Assembly: GCA_044450785.1 (NCBI GenBank)
Contig: JBIOJM010000212.1
Coordinates: 1 to 17,470, forward strand
Length of the DNA stretch: 17,470 nt
Direction of reading: 5' to 3'
From: JBIOJM01 sp044450785
GTDB lineage: Bacteria; Planctomycetota; Planctomycetia; Isosphaerales; Isosphaeraceae
Position numbers and translations under genes: made by a program. This document shows positions 1 through 7,166 of the stretch, one piece after another (the first letter of the stretch is position 1; each line of letters starts with the position of its first letter). The notes beneath the pieces were generated by a model. It was given only the letters and a program-made list of their open reading frames with translations, did no database searches and had not been told where the DNA came from.

Positions 1-1239
1 CGTGTAACAGTGCGGCCAGTGGTCGCGTCCGCCGGGCCCGACGTTCATCGTCGTCGGCGCGCCGATTTGCGGAGACCGGCCGAACTCCCCGACCGCCACC
101 ACCAGCGTCTCATCGAGCAAGCCCCGCGCGGCCAGATCGGCCAGCAGCGCCGCGATGGATCGGTCGAACACCGGGCAGCGGTGATCGCGGAGCATCGGGA
201 AGTTGTTGCGGTGCGTGTCCCACGATCCATCCGGACCGGGCGCTGGCTCGTCATCCGAGCGGGCCGGCCAGGTCACCTGGACGAACCGCACCCCGGCCTC
301 GACCAGGCGCCGGGCCAGCAGACAGCTCTGACCGAACCGCGTGGGTCCGTATTCCACTCGGGTCGCGGCCGGCTCCTGCTCCAGGCGAAACGCCCGCGCC
401 GCCCGGTCCGATTCGATCAACGAGAATGCCTTGCCGTAAAAAGTGTTGAAGTCCCCGGGGCCGAGGTCATCCCTGGCCCGCGCGGCCGCGCGGAGATCGA
501 GCCGGGCTCGCAGTCGACCCAGGGTCACGTCCGGCGGCAGCGTGAACTCGGCCGCCCGCGGCGGCGCGGCGGGGTCGTCGTACATCGTGTACGGGTCGTA
601 GGCGTTCCCCAGCAGACCGGCGGACTGGGCGACTCCGATGAATACATTCTCCTTCACCGCTCCGCACAGCGCGACGTAGCTCAGGGCGCCGGCCTGGGCG
701 GGGCGATATTTCGCCACCGTCGATCCGACTGAAGGAAGATCGTCACGCGACGGCGGCACGGCCAGGCCAGTCGGTGTGAAGTTAGTCGGGTCATGGCCGG
801 TCAACAGCGTGTAGATCGCCGCGCCGTGGTTGGTCAGACCCTTGGGGTTGAAGCTGAGCGAGCGGACCAGTGCGAACTTGTCGCCATGTCGGGCCAGCCG
901 CGGCAGAGTCTCACTGAGGAATACCCCGGGCACGCCGGTTGCAATCGGGCGAAACTCGCCGCGAATCCCCGACGGGGCGTCGGGCTTGGGGTCCCAGAGG
1001 TCGATGTGGGAGGGTGCACCCTGAAGGTACAGGAGGATGACCGACCGCGCGCGGCCGAAGCCGCGGGCCCTTCGCGCGTCACGGCCGGACTCTCGCGCGG
1101 CCGCATTCTGCGCCAGGGCCTGCCTCTTCAAGAGCTGCGGCAAGCCGAGCCCGAAGAGGCCGAGGGTGCCGATCTGAAGCAGCTCGCGGCGCGACGACCC
1201 GTCGCACAGACGACCCGGGCGACCCAGGATTGAGAGCAT
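1..1239 (-). CDS. DUF1501 family exported protein, 3' end beyond the window
   Basis: The frame is open for 413 codons from an ATG at 1239 down to base 1, so the C-terminus lies outside the window. An in-frame TAG two codons upstream of the ATG fixes the start. The N-terminus carries a twin-arginine export motif (S-R-R-E-L-L, residues 16-21) followed by a hydrophobic Gly/Leu-rich stretch, as in typical planctomycete DUF1501 proteins. Next come the family blocks: V-I-L-L-Y-L-Q-G-A-P-S-H-I-D-L-W-D-P-K (residues 67-85), a T-N-H-G-A-A motif near 137, and near the edge G-E-F-G-R-S-P and D-H-W-P-H-C. DUF1501 proteins are distant relatives of the alkaline-phosphatase/sulfatase superfamily, usually about 450-480 residues, and often sit beside DUF1549/DUF1553 genes. 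The substrate is unknown. Family assignment is secure; biochemical function is not. Confidence 0.92.
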   Translation of the reverse strand, partial: MLSILGRPGRLCDGSSRRELLQIGTLGLFGLGLPQLLKRQALAQNAAARESGRDARRARGFGRARSVILLYLQGAPSHIDLWDPKPDAPSGIRGEFRPIATGVPGVFLSETLPRLARHGDKFALVRSLSFNPKGLTNHGAAIYTLLTGHDPTNFTPTGLAVPPSRDDLPSVGSTVAKYRPAQAGALSYVALCGAVKENVFIGVAQSAGLLGNAYDPYTMYDDPAAPPRAAEFTLPPDVTLGRLRARLDLRAAARARDDLGPGDFNTFYGKAFSLIESDRAARAFRLEQEPAATRVEYGPTRFGQSCLLARRLVEAGVRFVQVTWPARSDDEPAPGPDGSWDTHRNNFPMLRDHRCPVFDRSIAALLADLAARGLLDETLVVAVGEFGRSPQIGAPTTMNVGPGGRDHWPHCYT

Positions 1240-1293
1240 GACGGCCTATCCATCGAGCGACACATCGCGGCGGAATCGATCTCCACAGAATGG

Positions 1294-1323
1294 ATCATTC
1301 CCGTCTTCCAGGTCTTGTGTCAA
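1294..1323 (-). promoter_or_regulatory. Candidate promoter of the DUF1501 gene
   Basis: On the minus strand a perfect TTGACA (1318-1323) is followed after 18 bases by AATGAT (1294-1299), a 4/6 match to TATAAT. Transcription would start near 1287, giving a leader of about 48 bases before the ATG at 1239. Read by eye only. It overlaps the region just left of the duplicated MutS fragment. Confidence 0.42.
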
Positions 1324-1363
1324 GGATTGCCACGCGCGCCGTGAATGTGGGACGGCCGGCTTG

Positions 1364-1537
1364 GATGAATCCTCGCACGGACCGGAAGACCTCCGGGCTG
1401 TCCACCAGCGCCGGCTCGCCGAGCGCAACGGATCGCTGGAGCGCTGGACAAAGCTCGACCGGAGAGTCACGGCCGGCCGGCTCGCCTTGTTCTGCGTTTG
1501 TCTCGTGGTTGCAGCTCTTTCGGCGACGGCCCAGTGA
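1364..1537 (+). pseudogene. Decayed duplicate of the 5' end of the MutS-like gene
   Basis: Bases 1364-1515 align without gaps to 1936-2087 inside the MutS-like gene (offset 572). A hand count gives 114 identities in the first 130 positions, after which similarity fades. The encoded peptide keeps D-E-S-S-x-G-x-E-D-L-R-A-V-H and R-R-L-A-E-R-N, then L-E-R-W-T-K-L-D-R-R-V, and ends at a TGA (1535-1537) within what would be the first membrane segment. No start with a ribosome site equivalent to the parent gene is present, although the frame is open back to an ATG at 1238. Many differences change the amino acid, as expected for a copy no longer under selection. It encodes at most the N-terminal 50 or so residues and none of the ATPase, so it is a relic. 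Confidence 0.8.
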
Positions 1538-1552
1538 CACTATGATGTGGCA

Positions 1553-1633
1553 ATGGGCAAGCTCTTTGAGCGGATTCGCTCGGCGGTGGCGAACGATTGG
1601 TTTTTCGATGAAGGAACGGCGGGAAAAGCGTAA
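1553..1633 (+). pseudogene. 26-residue frame, possibly an internally deleted DUF4258-like gene
   Basis: An ATG at 1553 opens a frame reading MGKLFERIRSAVAND, then W-F-F-D-E-G-T-A-G-K-A and a TAA at 1631-1633. The beginning resembles, from memory, the N-terminus of small planctomycete DUF4258 proteins, and the F-F-D-E ending resembles their C-terminus. If so, the roughly 60-70 residue core has been deleted. The last 26 bases overlap the start of the next small frame (ATG 1608), an arrangement common in toxin-antitoxin-like pairs. No convincing ribosome site is seen. It could also be a meaningless short frame; only the codon-like composition and the resemblance support it. Confidence 0.3.
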
Positions 1634-1826
1634 GCGCTGGGTGCGTCGCGGTAGATATGCCGTTGAGGTTGAGGTCGAAGTGGTTTATCCCGCCGGAGAT
1701 CCATCCGAACCGTGTCTGGAGCCGGCCACGGTGCGGTGGCTCGACGAGGTCGCACGCCGCGCCGAGAAAGGGGATCTCGCCTACCTCAAGTCCGTCGGCG
1801 AGGTATTTCGGGCCGTTCCTACGTGA
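1608..1826 (+). CDS. Small hypothetical protein, 72 residues
   Basis: Starting at ATG 1608 this frame encodes a very basic N-terminus (K-E-R-R-E-K-R-K-R-W-V-R-R-G-R) and an alternating strand-like segment Y-A-V-E-V-E-V-E-V-V-Y-P. A helical, charged C-terminal half follows (T-V-R-W-L-D-E-V-A-R-R-A-E-K-G-D-L). The reading frame extends upstream to ATGs at 1541 and 1290, but upstream translation becomes low-complexity and unconvincing, so 1608 is preferred. No good Shine-Dalgarno is visible there. It may be translated by coupling to the overlapping frame ending at 1633. The protein has the look of a small conserved planctomycete protein and perhaps of the antitoxin-like partner of a DUF4258 protein. 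That role is inference only. Confidence 0.5.
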   Translation: MKERREKRKRWVRRGRYAVEVEVEVVYPAGDPSEPCLEPATVRWLDEVARRAEKGDLAYLKSVGEVFRAVPT

Positions 1827-1917
1827 ACAGAGGGACGGTCGCGAGATTCTGTGGACACCCGCTTTGCTCCTCGGCTAGCGTGGTACCGGTCGGTATGTCG
1901 AAGGGGGTGAGCTCGAC

Positions 1918-3738
1918 GTGATGGCGGAAAGAAGGGACGAATCCTCGTACGGACTGGAGGACCTTCGGGCTGTCCACGAGCGCCGGCTCGCCGAGCGCAA
2001 CGAGGCGCTGGAGCGCTGGACGAAGCTTGACCGGAGAGTCGCGGACGGCCGGCTCGCCGTCGTCTGCGCCGGGATCGTGCTGGCCGTGCTGGTCTACCGC
2101 GGGTGGGGCGCGAGCGCGTGGTGGTTGACTCTGCCGGGCGCGGTCTTCGTCGCTCTCGTGTTCTCGCACGAGCCGATCCGGCGGGCGGGCGATCGGGCGC
2201 GGCGGGCCGTCCAGTTCTATTCCCGCGGATTGGCCCGGCTCGATGGCCGGTGGGCCGGTATGGGCGTGACCGGTCTCGACTACCTCGACCTCGAACACCC
2301 TTATGCGGCCGACCTCGACATCTTCGGCGTGGGGTCGCTCTTTGAGCGCCTGTGCACCGCCCGGACGCGTGCCGGCGAGGAGACGCTCGCGAAGTGGCTG
2401 CTGGCCCCCGCCAGCCCGGTAGCGATCCACGAGCGGCACACCGCGATCTCCGAGCTGCGTCCCCGGCTCGACCTGCGCGAGGACCTCGAGCTCCTGGGCG
2501 TCGAAGTCCGGGCGGGGATCGACCCGGCCGCCCTTGCCGCCTGGGGAACCGGGCAGCGCGTCTTTCCGGGTCCGGCCGTCCCCGTCGCCGCGACGATCCT
2601 GGGAGCGCTCGGCACGGCTGCCCTGGTCGGCTGGTTCTTTTTCGACACGGGGCTCTTACCCTTGCTGCTCGTCTTGACGGTCGAGGGGACGTTCGCCCGG
2701 GCATTTTCGGCACGAGTCCGGAATGTCCTCACGGCCGTCGATCGGCGGACGCACGACCTCGTCCTCCTTTCCGAGCTGCTCCGCCGTCTGGAAGGCGAGC
2801 GGTTCGAGGCGCCTCTCTTGTCGAGGCTGGTCGCGTCGCTGGAGACCGACGGCCTTGCCGCCTCGGTGCAGATCAGGCGCCTGGCGCGACTCCTCCATCT
2901 ACTGGATTACAAGAGGAACCAGCTCTTCATGCCGCTGGCCGCCGTGTGGCTCTGGACGACCCAGCTCGCGGTGCGGATCGACGCCTGGCGGAGCGGATCC
3001 GGTCAACGGATCGCCGGCTGGTTAAGCGCGATCGGTGAATTCGAGACACTCTGCGCACTCGCGGCTTACGCCGCGGAAAACCCGGCCGACCCGTTCGCCG
3101 AGCTGGTGATCGGGCCGGCTTGCTACGAGGCGGAATCGGTGGGACACCCACTGATCCAGGCTGAGAATTGCGTCCGAAACGATGTCGTCCTTGGAGGCGA
3201 GACTCGCGTCTTGATCGTGAGTGGATCGAACATGTCAGGCAAGAGTACGTTGTTGCGGACCGTCGGGATCAGCGCGGTCCTCGCCCTGGCGGGGGCTCCG
3301 GTGCGCGCCCGCCGGCTCCGGATCACCCCGCTTGCGGTGGGGGCGACCCTCCGAATCCAGGATTCGCTCCAGGCGGGCCGATCGCGGTTCTACGCCGAGA
3401 TCACCCGCGTCCGCCAGATGGTCGACCTGGCCCGCGCACCGCTGCCGCTCCTCTTTCTCTTTGACGAGCTCTTTCATGGGACCAACTCGCACGATCGATG
3501 CGTCGGTGCCGGCTCGGTTGTCCGTGGCTTGATCGAGCAGGGCGCGATCGGACTCGTCACGACCCACGACCTGGCTCTGGCCCAGATCGCTGATAACCTG
3601 GCGCCCAAGGCCACGAACGTCCACTTCGAGGACAGGCTCGTGGATGGGAAAATGACGTTCGATTATCGCATGCGCCCCGGGGTCGTCCAGCACAGCAACG
3701 CACTGGCCTTGATGCGCGCGATCGGGCTTGAGGTCTAG
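1918..3738 (+). CDS. Membrane-anchored MutS-family (domain V) ATPase
   Basis: The 606-residue product has the MutS C-terminal ATPase. Walker A is G-S-N-M-S-G-K-S (436-443), Walker B is F-L-F-D-E with D516 and E517 followed by L-F-H-G-T-N-S, and a T-T-H-D histidine switch lies at 548-551. The mismatch-recognition and connector domains of MutS1 are absent. Instead there are two pairs of hydrophobic segments at about 46-60/66-83 and 221-241/244-258, with a predicted helical lever/core-like region to about 400. This matches the roughly 600-residue membrane-associated MutS-like proteins often annotated simply as MutS, so true mismatch repair is unlikely. The role is unknown. A strong Shine-Dalgarno AAGGGGGTGA (1901-1910) serves either GTG 1918 (7-base spacing) or ATG 1921. 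The stop TAG overlaps the convergent hydrolase gene's stop within TCTAGA. Confidence 0.88.
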   Translation: MMAERRDESSYGLEDLRAVHERRLAERNEALERWTKLDRRVADGRLAVVCAGIVLAVLVYRGWGASAWWLTLPGAVFVALVFSHEPIRRAGDRARRAVQFYSRGLARLDGRWAGMGVTGLDYLDLEHPYAADLDIFGVGSLFERLCTARTRAGEETLAKWLLAPASPVAIHERHTAISELRPRLDLREDLELLGVEVRAGIDPAALAAWGTGQRVFPGPAVPVAATILGALGTAALVGWFFFDTGLLPLLLVLTVEGTFARAFSARVRNVLTAVDRRTHDLVLLSELLRRLEGERFEAPLLSRLVASLETDGLAASVQIRRLARLLHLLDYKRNQLFMPLAAVWLWTTQLAVRIDAWRSGSGQRIAGWLSAIGEFETLCALAAYAAENPADPFAELVIGPACYEAESVGHPLIQAENCVRNDVVLGGETRVLIVSGSNMSGKSTLLRTVGISAVLALAGAPVRARRLRITPLAVGATLRIQDSLQAGRSRFYAEITRVRQMVDLARAPLPLLFLFDELFHGTNSHDRCVGAGSVVRGLIEQGAIGLVTTHDLALAQIADNLAPKATNVHFEDRLVDGKMTFDYRMRPGVVQHSNALALMRAIGLEV

Positions 3739-4517
3739 AAATCGAGCTCCCCACCTGCCAGCTCTTCTTCCCATTGATCCATGAGCGGCCAGTCGACGGC
3801 ACAGGTACCGAAATCGGCCATGTGGGTGTACGACTCGAGTCGGGAGATGGTCGCCTGGATCAACTTGTCGTTCTTCCGGAAGATCGGTCCGTGGGAGGGG
3901 AGCAGGTATTCCACGTCCGAGCTGAGGATCCGCGTCAGGCTGGCGATGAACTCGACCAGGTTCGAACCGTGATGCGCGTCGATGACGCCCACACAGCCGT
4001 CCCGGAAGATGTTGTCGCCGGAAAAGAGCAGGCTTCCCATTCGAAGCGAGAGTTGACCGGCTGTATGCCCGGGCGTGCTCCAGACCTCCAGGGTCTTGTC
4101 GCCGATCTGGAGGATGTCGCCCTCATCGATCACCCGGTCCACCTTGCAACGCGGCATGGGGATGTGAATCCCCTGGGCGTCGATCCGGGCGTAAGTGAAG
4201 ATTTCGTCGCCCTCCTCGATCGCGGCGACGCTCTTGGGGTGCGCGGCGATCAAGCACTTGAGGACCTCACGAGCCCGATAGAGCCCCTGGGTATGATCGA
4301 CGTCGGCGTGGGTCGCGACGATCATCTTGCACGCGGACAGGCTGAAATCCAGCTTCCGGATCAGCTCCAGCACGTCGGGGAGCTCGTCGAGGAAGCCCAC
4401 ATCGATGAGGGCGAATTCCGTGCCGCCGTCAATCAGGTAGATATTGACGCCCATCCGGCGCTGTGCCTGGTAGTTCAACTCGAGAACGCCCGGGAACACG
4501 TAACGCCGATCGATCAT
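3735..4517 (-). CDS. Metallo-beta-lactamase-fold hydrolase with variant metal motif
   Basis: The 260-residue protein shows the metallo-beta-lactamase fold order. These elements are G-V-N-I-Y-L-I-D (23-30), D39, the metal motif T-H-A-D-V-D-H (69-75), T-P-G-H-T-A-G-Q-L with H151, S-G-D-N with the bridging D168, and P-S-H-G with H209. The usual motif is HxHxDH; here the second His is Asp (H70-A-D72-V-D74-H75), which should alter metal site 1 or its preference. Other ligands are intact, so it is probably an active hydrolase of unknown substrate, perhaps a thioester, lactone or phosphodiester. Start ATG 4517 has AAGGAG 11 bases upstream. Its 3' end overlaps the convergent MutS-like gene by 3 bases, so no terminator fits between them. 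Confidence 0.88.
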   Translation of the reverse strand: MIDRRYVFPGVLELNYQAQRRMGVNIYLIDGGTEFALIDVGFLDELPDVLELIRKLDFSLSACKMIVATHADVDHTQGLYRAREVLKCLIAAHPKSVAAIEEGDEIFTYARIDAQGIHIPMPRCKVDRVIDEGDILQIGDKTLEVWSTPGHTAGQLSLRMGSLLFSGDNIFRDGCVGVIDAHHGSNLVEFIASLTRILSSDVEYLLPSHGPIFRKNDKLIQATISRLESYTHMADFGTCAVDWPLMDQWEEELAGGELDF

Positions 4518-4570
4518 TCCAACGTAAGCTCCTTGAGCTGAAGGCGACCGCGGCCCTCGGATCGGCCCCC

Positions 4571-4599
4571 ATTCTACGATCTCCGGATCTCGGGCTCAA
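4571..4599 (-). promoter_or_regulatory. Candidate promoter of the hydrolase gene
   Basis: Minus-strand TTGAGC (4594-4599), a 17-base spacer, then TAGAAT (4571-4576, five of six to consensus). The predicted start lies near 4564, about 47 bases before the ATG at 4517. Read by eye. Confidence 0.45.
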
Positions 4600-4825
4600 C
4601 GACGCCGAAGACGAAACGATCGAATTGGGAACAAAACCGGTGGTGGGTGCGTCAAAAGATCGAGGCCGGATCGCGCCGCAGTCGGGGCCTCCGCTCCTCT
4701 GCGGGGGCCGTTCATGATAGCGGCTCGACCTGGTTCCAATGAGTTTGCTCCGAGCTCGTAAATGATCTTGGGCCAAGCTCATCGCGTTGTCCGCCCCACA
4801 CGGGGCGGTGGAGGGGCTCGTTGAC

Positions 4826-4854
4826 TTGACAGGGCGGGAAACGCGGGTTAACTT
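4826..4854 (+). promoter_or_regulatory. Candidate promoter of the HEAT-like/lipoprotein/corA run
   Basis: Perfect TTGACA (4826-4831), 17-base spacer, then TAACTT (4849-4854). The -10 is poor against TATAAT, but it lies in a 12-base core CGGGTTAACTTG that recurs at the same -35 distance upstream of the DUF1080 gene. The leader to ATG 4996 would be about 135 bases. Confidence 0.42.
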
Positions 4855-4995
4855 GGACTGTGGCCATATTGATGGAAGTGTAAAGATCATCGTAAGATGA
4901 GTTGATACAGCAACCCGTTGCTTCCCGCTGGGTCAATGGACTCGGCCCCATTGCAAGCACCTCGCTATCGGTCCACTTTCACGAGGTTTCGCGAC

Positions 4996-6678
4996 ATGCT
5001 CAATCTGCTTTTCCCGAGGCGGAGATGGGGATCCCCACGGGTATGGCATGTGATCTTCTGGTGTCTGAGCCTTGCGCTCTTTCTACCGGTGCCGGTCCGA
5101 GCCCAGCCGAAGTCGTCCTCCAAAACGGGCTCGCCGTCGAAATCGAGCGCTTCCGGCGCACAAGACTCGGATCCGGCCAAATCCGGGAGCGCGACCGGCG
5201 AGGCCAAATCGGATGCCGGCCAGGCGGCCACGGCGCCCGACGCCGCACCACCGGCGGCAGTGGCGGTCGACCCGAGCCAGACTCGCAAGATCGTCGCGAA
5301 CGAGATCTTCAGGGACCCGAAGGTGGAGAAGCAGAAGCTACTCGACATCAACAGATTTCAGCATCTCGTCAAGCAGCCGGTCCCGCGCGCCGACATCCTT
5401 GACTTGAACGCCATGGCCGGCGGTGCCAACACGAACATCGACAAGGGTCTGATCGACCGAGTGATCGATGCGATGGCTTCCAAGCTGACCGACCACGCGA
5501 ATATCCAGTCGTTGATCGATCCACCTCTGACTCAGAGCCCGAGCGCCCCAGCGGCACGGGCCATCCATGAAGCGACCACCGTCCTGCTCGAGCCGATTTT
5601 CCTGGCCAGGAGTGCCAAGAACCAATCATTCCTGGCCATGTACAATCGCGCCTTGCTCCAGAAGATGACGCCGCTGCTCAAGAACCATCTCATTCCGCGC
5701 ATCCAGGCGATGATCGTGTTGGGCGAGAGCGGAAGTCTAGATATGCTGGGTACTTACGAATCGCAAATCAGGGACCCGAATCAGACGATCTGGGTGAAGC
5801 TGTGGGCTTTGGAAGGGATCGTGAACATCTCCGAGGCAGGAGGGCGCTTGATCCCCGCTGCTGAAATCGAGGCCGCCAAGATCGTTGCTGACTTCCTGGA
5901 AAAGGAAGACGACATTCCCTGGCCAGCCCAGCTTCGCGCCCTGGAAGCGCTCTCCGCCCTGCGGCAAGGCTTCGTGCCCAATCGATCAAGGTACGCGGAC
6001 ATGGCCAACGCGGCGATGCATCTGCTCGCTGATGCCGACTCGAAGCTGGAGGTCCGGGCGGAGGCGGCGAAGGCCTTGGGCCTGATGCAGATCAATGCGG
6101 GCGTTCCGAAGTACAACTACGATCTGATCGCCCAGACGGCCGGACTGCTCGCCGCGGATCTCGGAGCCGAGATCGGCACCCTCTGGCCGAACAGTCCCGT
6201 CAGGGCCGCCGCGCCAAACCCATCGGGCAAGGCCACGGCGGCGAAAAAGAATACCGCCAAGACGTCTGTGCCGAGCACTCCGGCCAAGCCGGCCGTCGCG
6301 ACCAATCCAGCCAAGGCGAAATACTTGACGGCCCTGCTGGTCGGTCCGGTTTATCAGGCATTTGACGGCGTCACGGGGCTCCGCGAGTCAGGCCTGCTCC
6401 ATGCCGGTGCAGGTTTTTCCCCCGCTTACACCGAGAAAGTGTTCGCGCTGGTCAAGGCGGTGGCCAAGGCGTCAGTCGACTTGATCTATTCGGGCTCGAG
6501 GCAGTATGACGTCAGGAAGAAGGACCTGACGGCCCAGGTTGGGGCGCTTCGGGACTTCCTGGGGAAGAACGCCCCAGCCGACCGGCACTTGGTTCCTGAC
6601 GGGGTCGCCTATCCTCTTCCGGAGGCTCAGGCGGCTCAGCTTCCAGCCCCGCAGGCTCAGGCGGCTAAGCCGCGCTAG
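4996..6678 (+). CDS. Secreted helical (HEAT-like) repeat protein of unknown function
   Basis: From ATG 4996 the product is 560 residues. This start is chosen because CGAGG lies 9 bases upstream and it gives a sensible signal peptide: R-R-R at 8-10, a hydrophobic core around 17-34 and cleavage near V-R-A-Q (34-37). ATG 4936 or TTG 4918 would add 20-26 residues. After the signal comes a Ser/Ala/Lys/Pro-rich linker (about 38-92). A long all-helical region (about 100-395) has recurring Ala/Leu helix pairs such as L-R-A-L-E-A-L-S-A-L-R and V-R-A-E-A-A-K-A-L-G-L-M, in the style of HEAT repeats. A second Ala/Lys/Pro linker follows (about 404-442), then a final helical domain to about 525 and a tail with two A-Q-A-A repeats. 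No catalytic motif is seen. It is probably a periplasmic scaffold or structural protein; the fold is inferred from composition only. Confidence 0.75.
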   Translation: MLNLLFPRRRWGSPRVWHVIFWCLSLALFLPVPVRAQPKSSSKTGSPSKSSASGAQDSDPAKSGSATGEAKSDAGQAATAPDAAPPAAVAVDPSQTRKIVANEIFRDPKVEKQKLLDINRFQHLVKQPVPRADILDLNAMAGGANTNIDKGLIDRVIDAMASKLTDHANIQSLIDPPLTQSPSAPAARAIHEATTVLLEPIFLARSAKNQSFLAMYNRALLQKMTPLLKNHLIPRIQAMIVLGESGSLDMLGTYESQIRDPNQTIWVKLWALEGIVNISEAGGRLIPAAEIEAAKIVADFLEKEDDIPWPAQLRALEALSALRQGFVPNRSRYADMANAAMHLLADADSKLEVRAEAAKALGLMQINAGVPKYNYDLIAQTAGLLAADLGAEIGTLWPNSPVRAAAPNPSGKATAAKKNTAKTSVPSTPAKPAVATNPAKAKYLTALLVGPVYQAFDGVTGLRESGLLHAGAGFSPAYTEKVFALVKAVAKASVDLIYSGSRQYDVRKKDLTAQVGALRDFLGKNAPADRHLVPDGVAYPLPEAQAAQLPAPQAQAAKPR

Positions 6679-6695
6679 AGCGGTTCACTCATGGG

Positions 6696-7166
6696 ATGAT
6701 CGACAACCGCCGGTTGGTTTTCTGGCTACGTCCCTTCACGCTCGCATCGCTCGCTCTCGCGATGTGCGGCTGCGCGGAGGTCCTCGGCCCGGAGCGAATG
6801 CCCGTGTCCCGGGTCAAGGGCAGGGTCACCGAGGGTGGGCGCCCCGTCCACGGAGGCTGGATCGAGTTTTTTCCGGTCGATGGGACGGTCGGCAATCTCC
6901 GCTCCGCTCGTCTCCACCCTGACGGCTCATTCGAGGCCGACCGTGTGGCGGTGGGTCTCAACGTGATTCGCCTGGTCAACACCTCCATCGAGGCCCCCGG
7001 CGTGGCACGGATCTTTGGAGAGTACACGTCGCCGATTCGGCGCGCGATACCCGAGCAGCCCGGTGACTCGCTGACGATCGACGTGGTCGATGAGGCGATC
7101 CGTTATCAAGACTCACGTCTCCAGCGCGCGAGTCCCGAATCGCAGCGGCCGGGAGGACCGCGATGA
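6696..7166 (+). CDS. Small lipoprotein, carboxypeptidase-regulatory-like (beta-sandwich)
   Basis: The 156-residue product has a signal sequence ending in a lipobox L-A-M-C (21-24), so Cys24 is the likely lipidated residue; C26 follows closely. The mature part has the hallmark of planctomycete small beta-sandwich lipoproteins: V-K-G-R-V-T-E-G-G-R-P-V (40-51), then G-G-W-I-E-F-F-P, then H-P-D-G-S-F. This pattern is common in carboxypeptidase-regulatory/transthyretin-like domains. The ATG lies 17 bases after the upstream stop with only a weak ribosome site, suggesting cotranscription. The stop overlaps the corA start (ATGA), implying translational coupling. Its binding partner is not evident. 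Confidence 0.8.
   Translation: MIDNRRLVFWLRPFTLASLALAMCGCAEVLGPERMPVSRVKGRVTEGGRPVHGGWIEFFPVDGTVGNLRSARLHPDGSFEADRVAVGLNVIRLVNTSIEAPGVARIFGEYTSPIRRAIPEQPGDSLTIDVVDEAIRYQDSRLQRASPESQRPGGPR

Larger units (their letters stand above)
4518..4995. other. Divergent intergenic region between hydrolase and HEAT-like genes
   Basis: About 480 bases separate the two divergent genes. The right part (4820-4910) is visibly more AT-rich than the genes around it. Contents seen: a minus-strand promoter at 4571-4599, a plus-strand promoter at 4826-4854, and a small hairpin TCATC-GTAA-GATGA at 4888-4901 in the presumed leader of the plus-strand gene. The short open frames here have no convincing family features. 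TTG 4918 and ATG 4936 extend the downstream gene's frame upstream, but they lack good ribosome sites. I see no RNA gene or repeat. Confidence 0.6.

Noticed and set aside
10..1233. Long plus-strand open frames opposite the DUF1501 gene
   Set aside because: They are Arg/Gly/Pro-rich antisense shadows typical of high-GC DNA; the minus-strand DUF1501 frame has clear family motifs throughout.
1238..1537. 99-codon frame read as an independent gene
   Set aside because: Its only protein-like part is the duplicated MutS N-terminal fragment; the preceding 42 codons are unconvincing and it ends prematurely.
3774..4541. A 255-codon plus-strand frame opposite the hydrolase gene
   Set aside because: The minus-strand product has all metallo-beta-lactamase landmarks; the plus-strand translation has none.
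6675..6683. CTAGAGCGG at the end of the HEAT-like gene and again at 11253-11261
   Set aside because: Both copies include a gene's stop codon on opposite strands and share only nine bases; chance or codon usage explains it as well as a repeat would.
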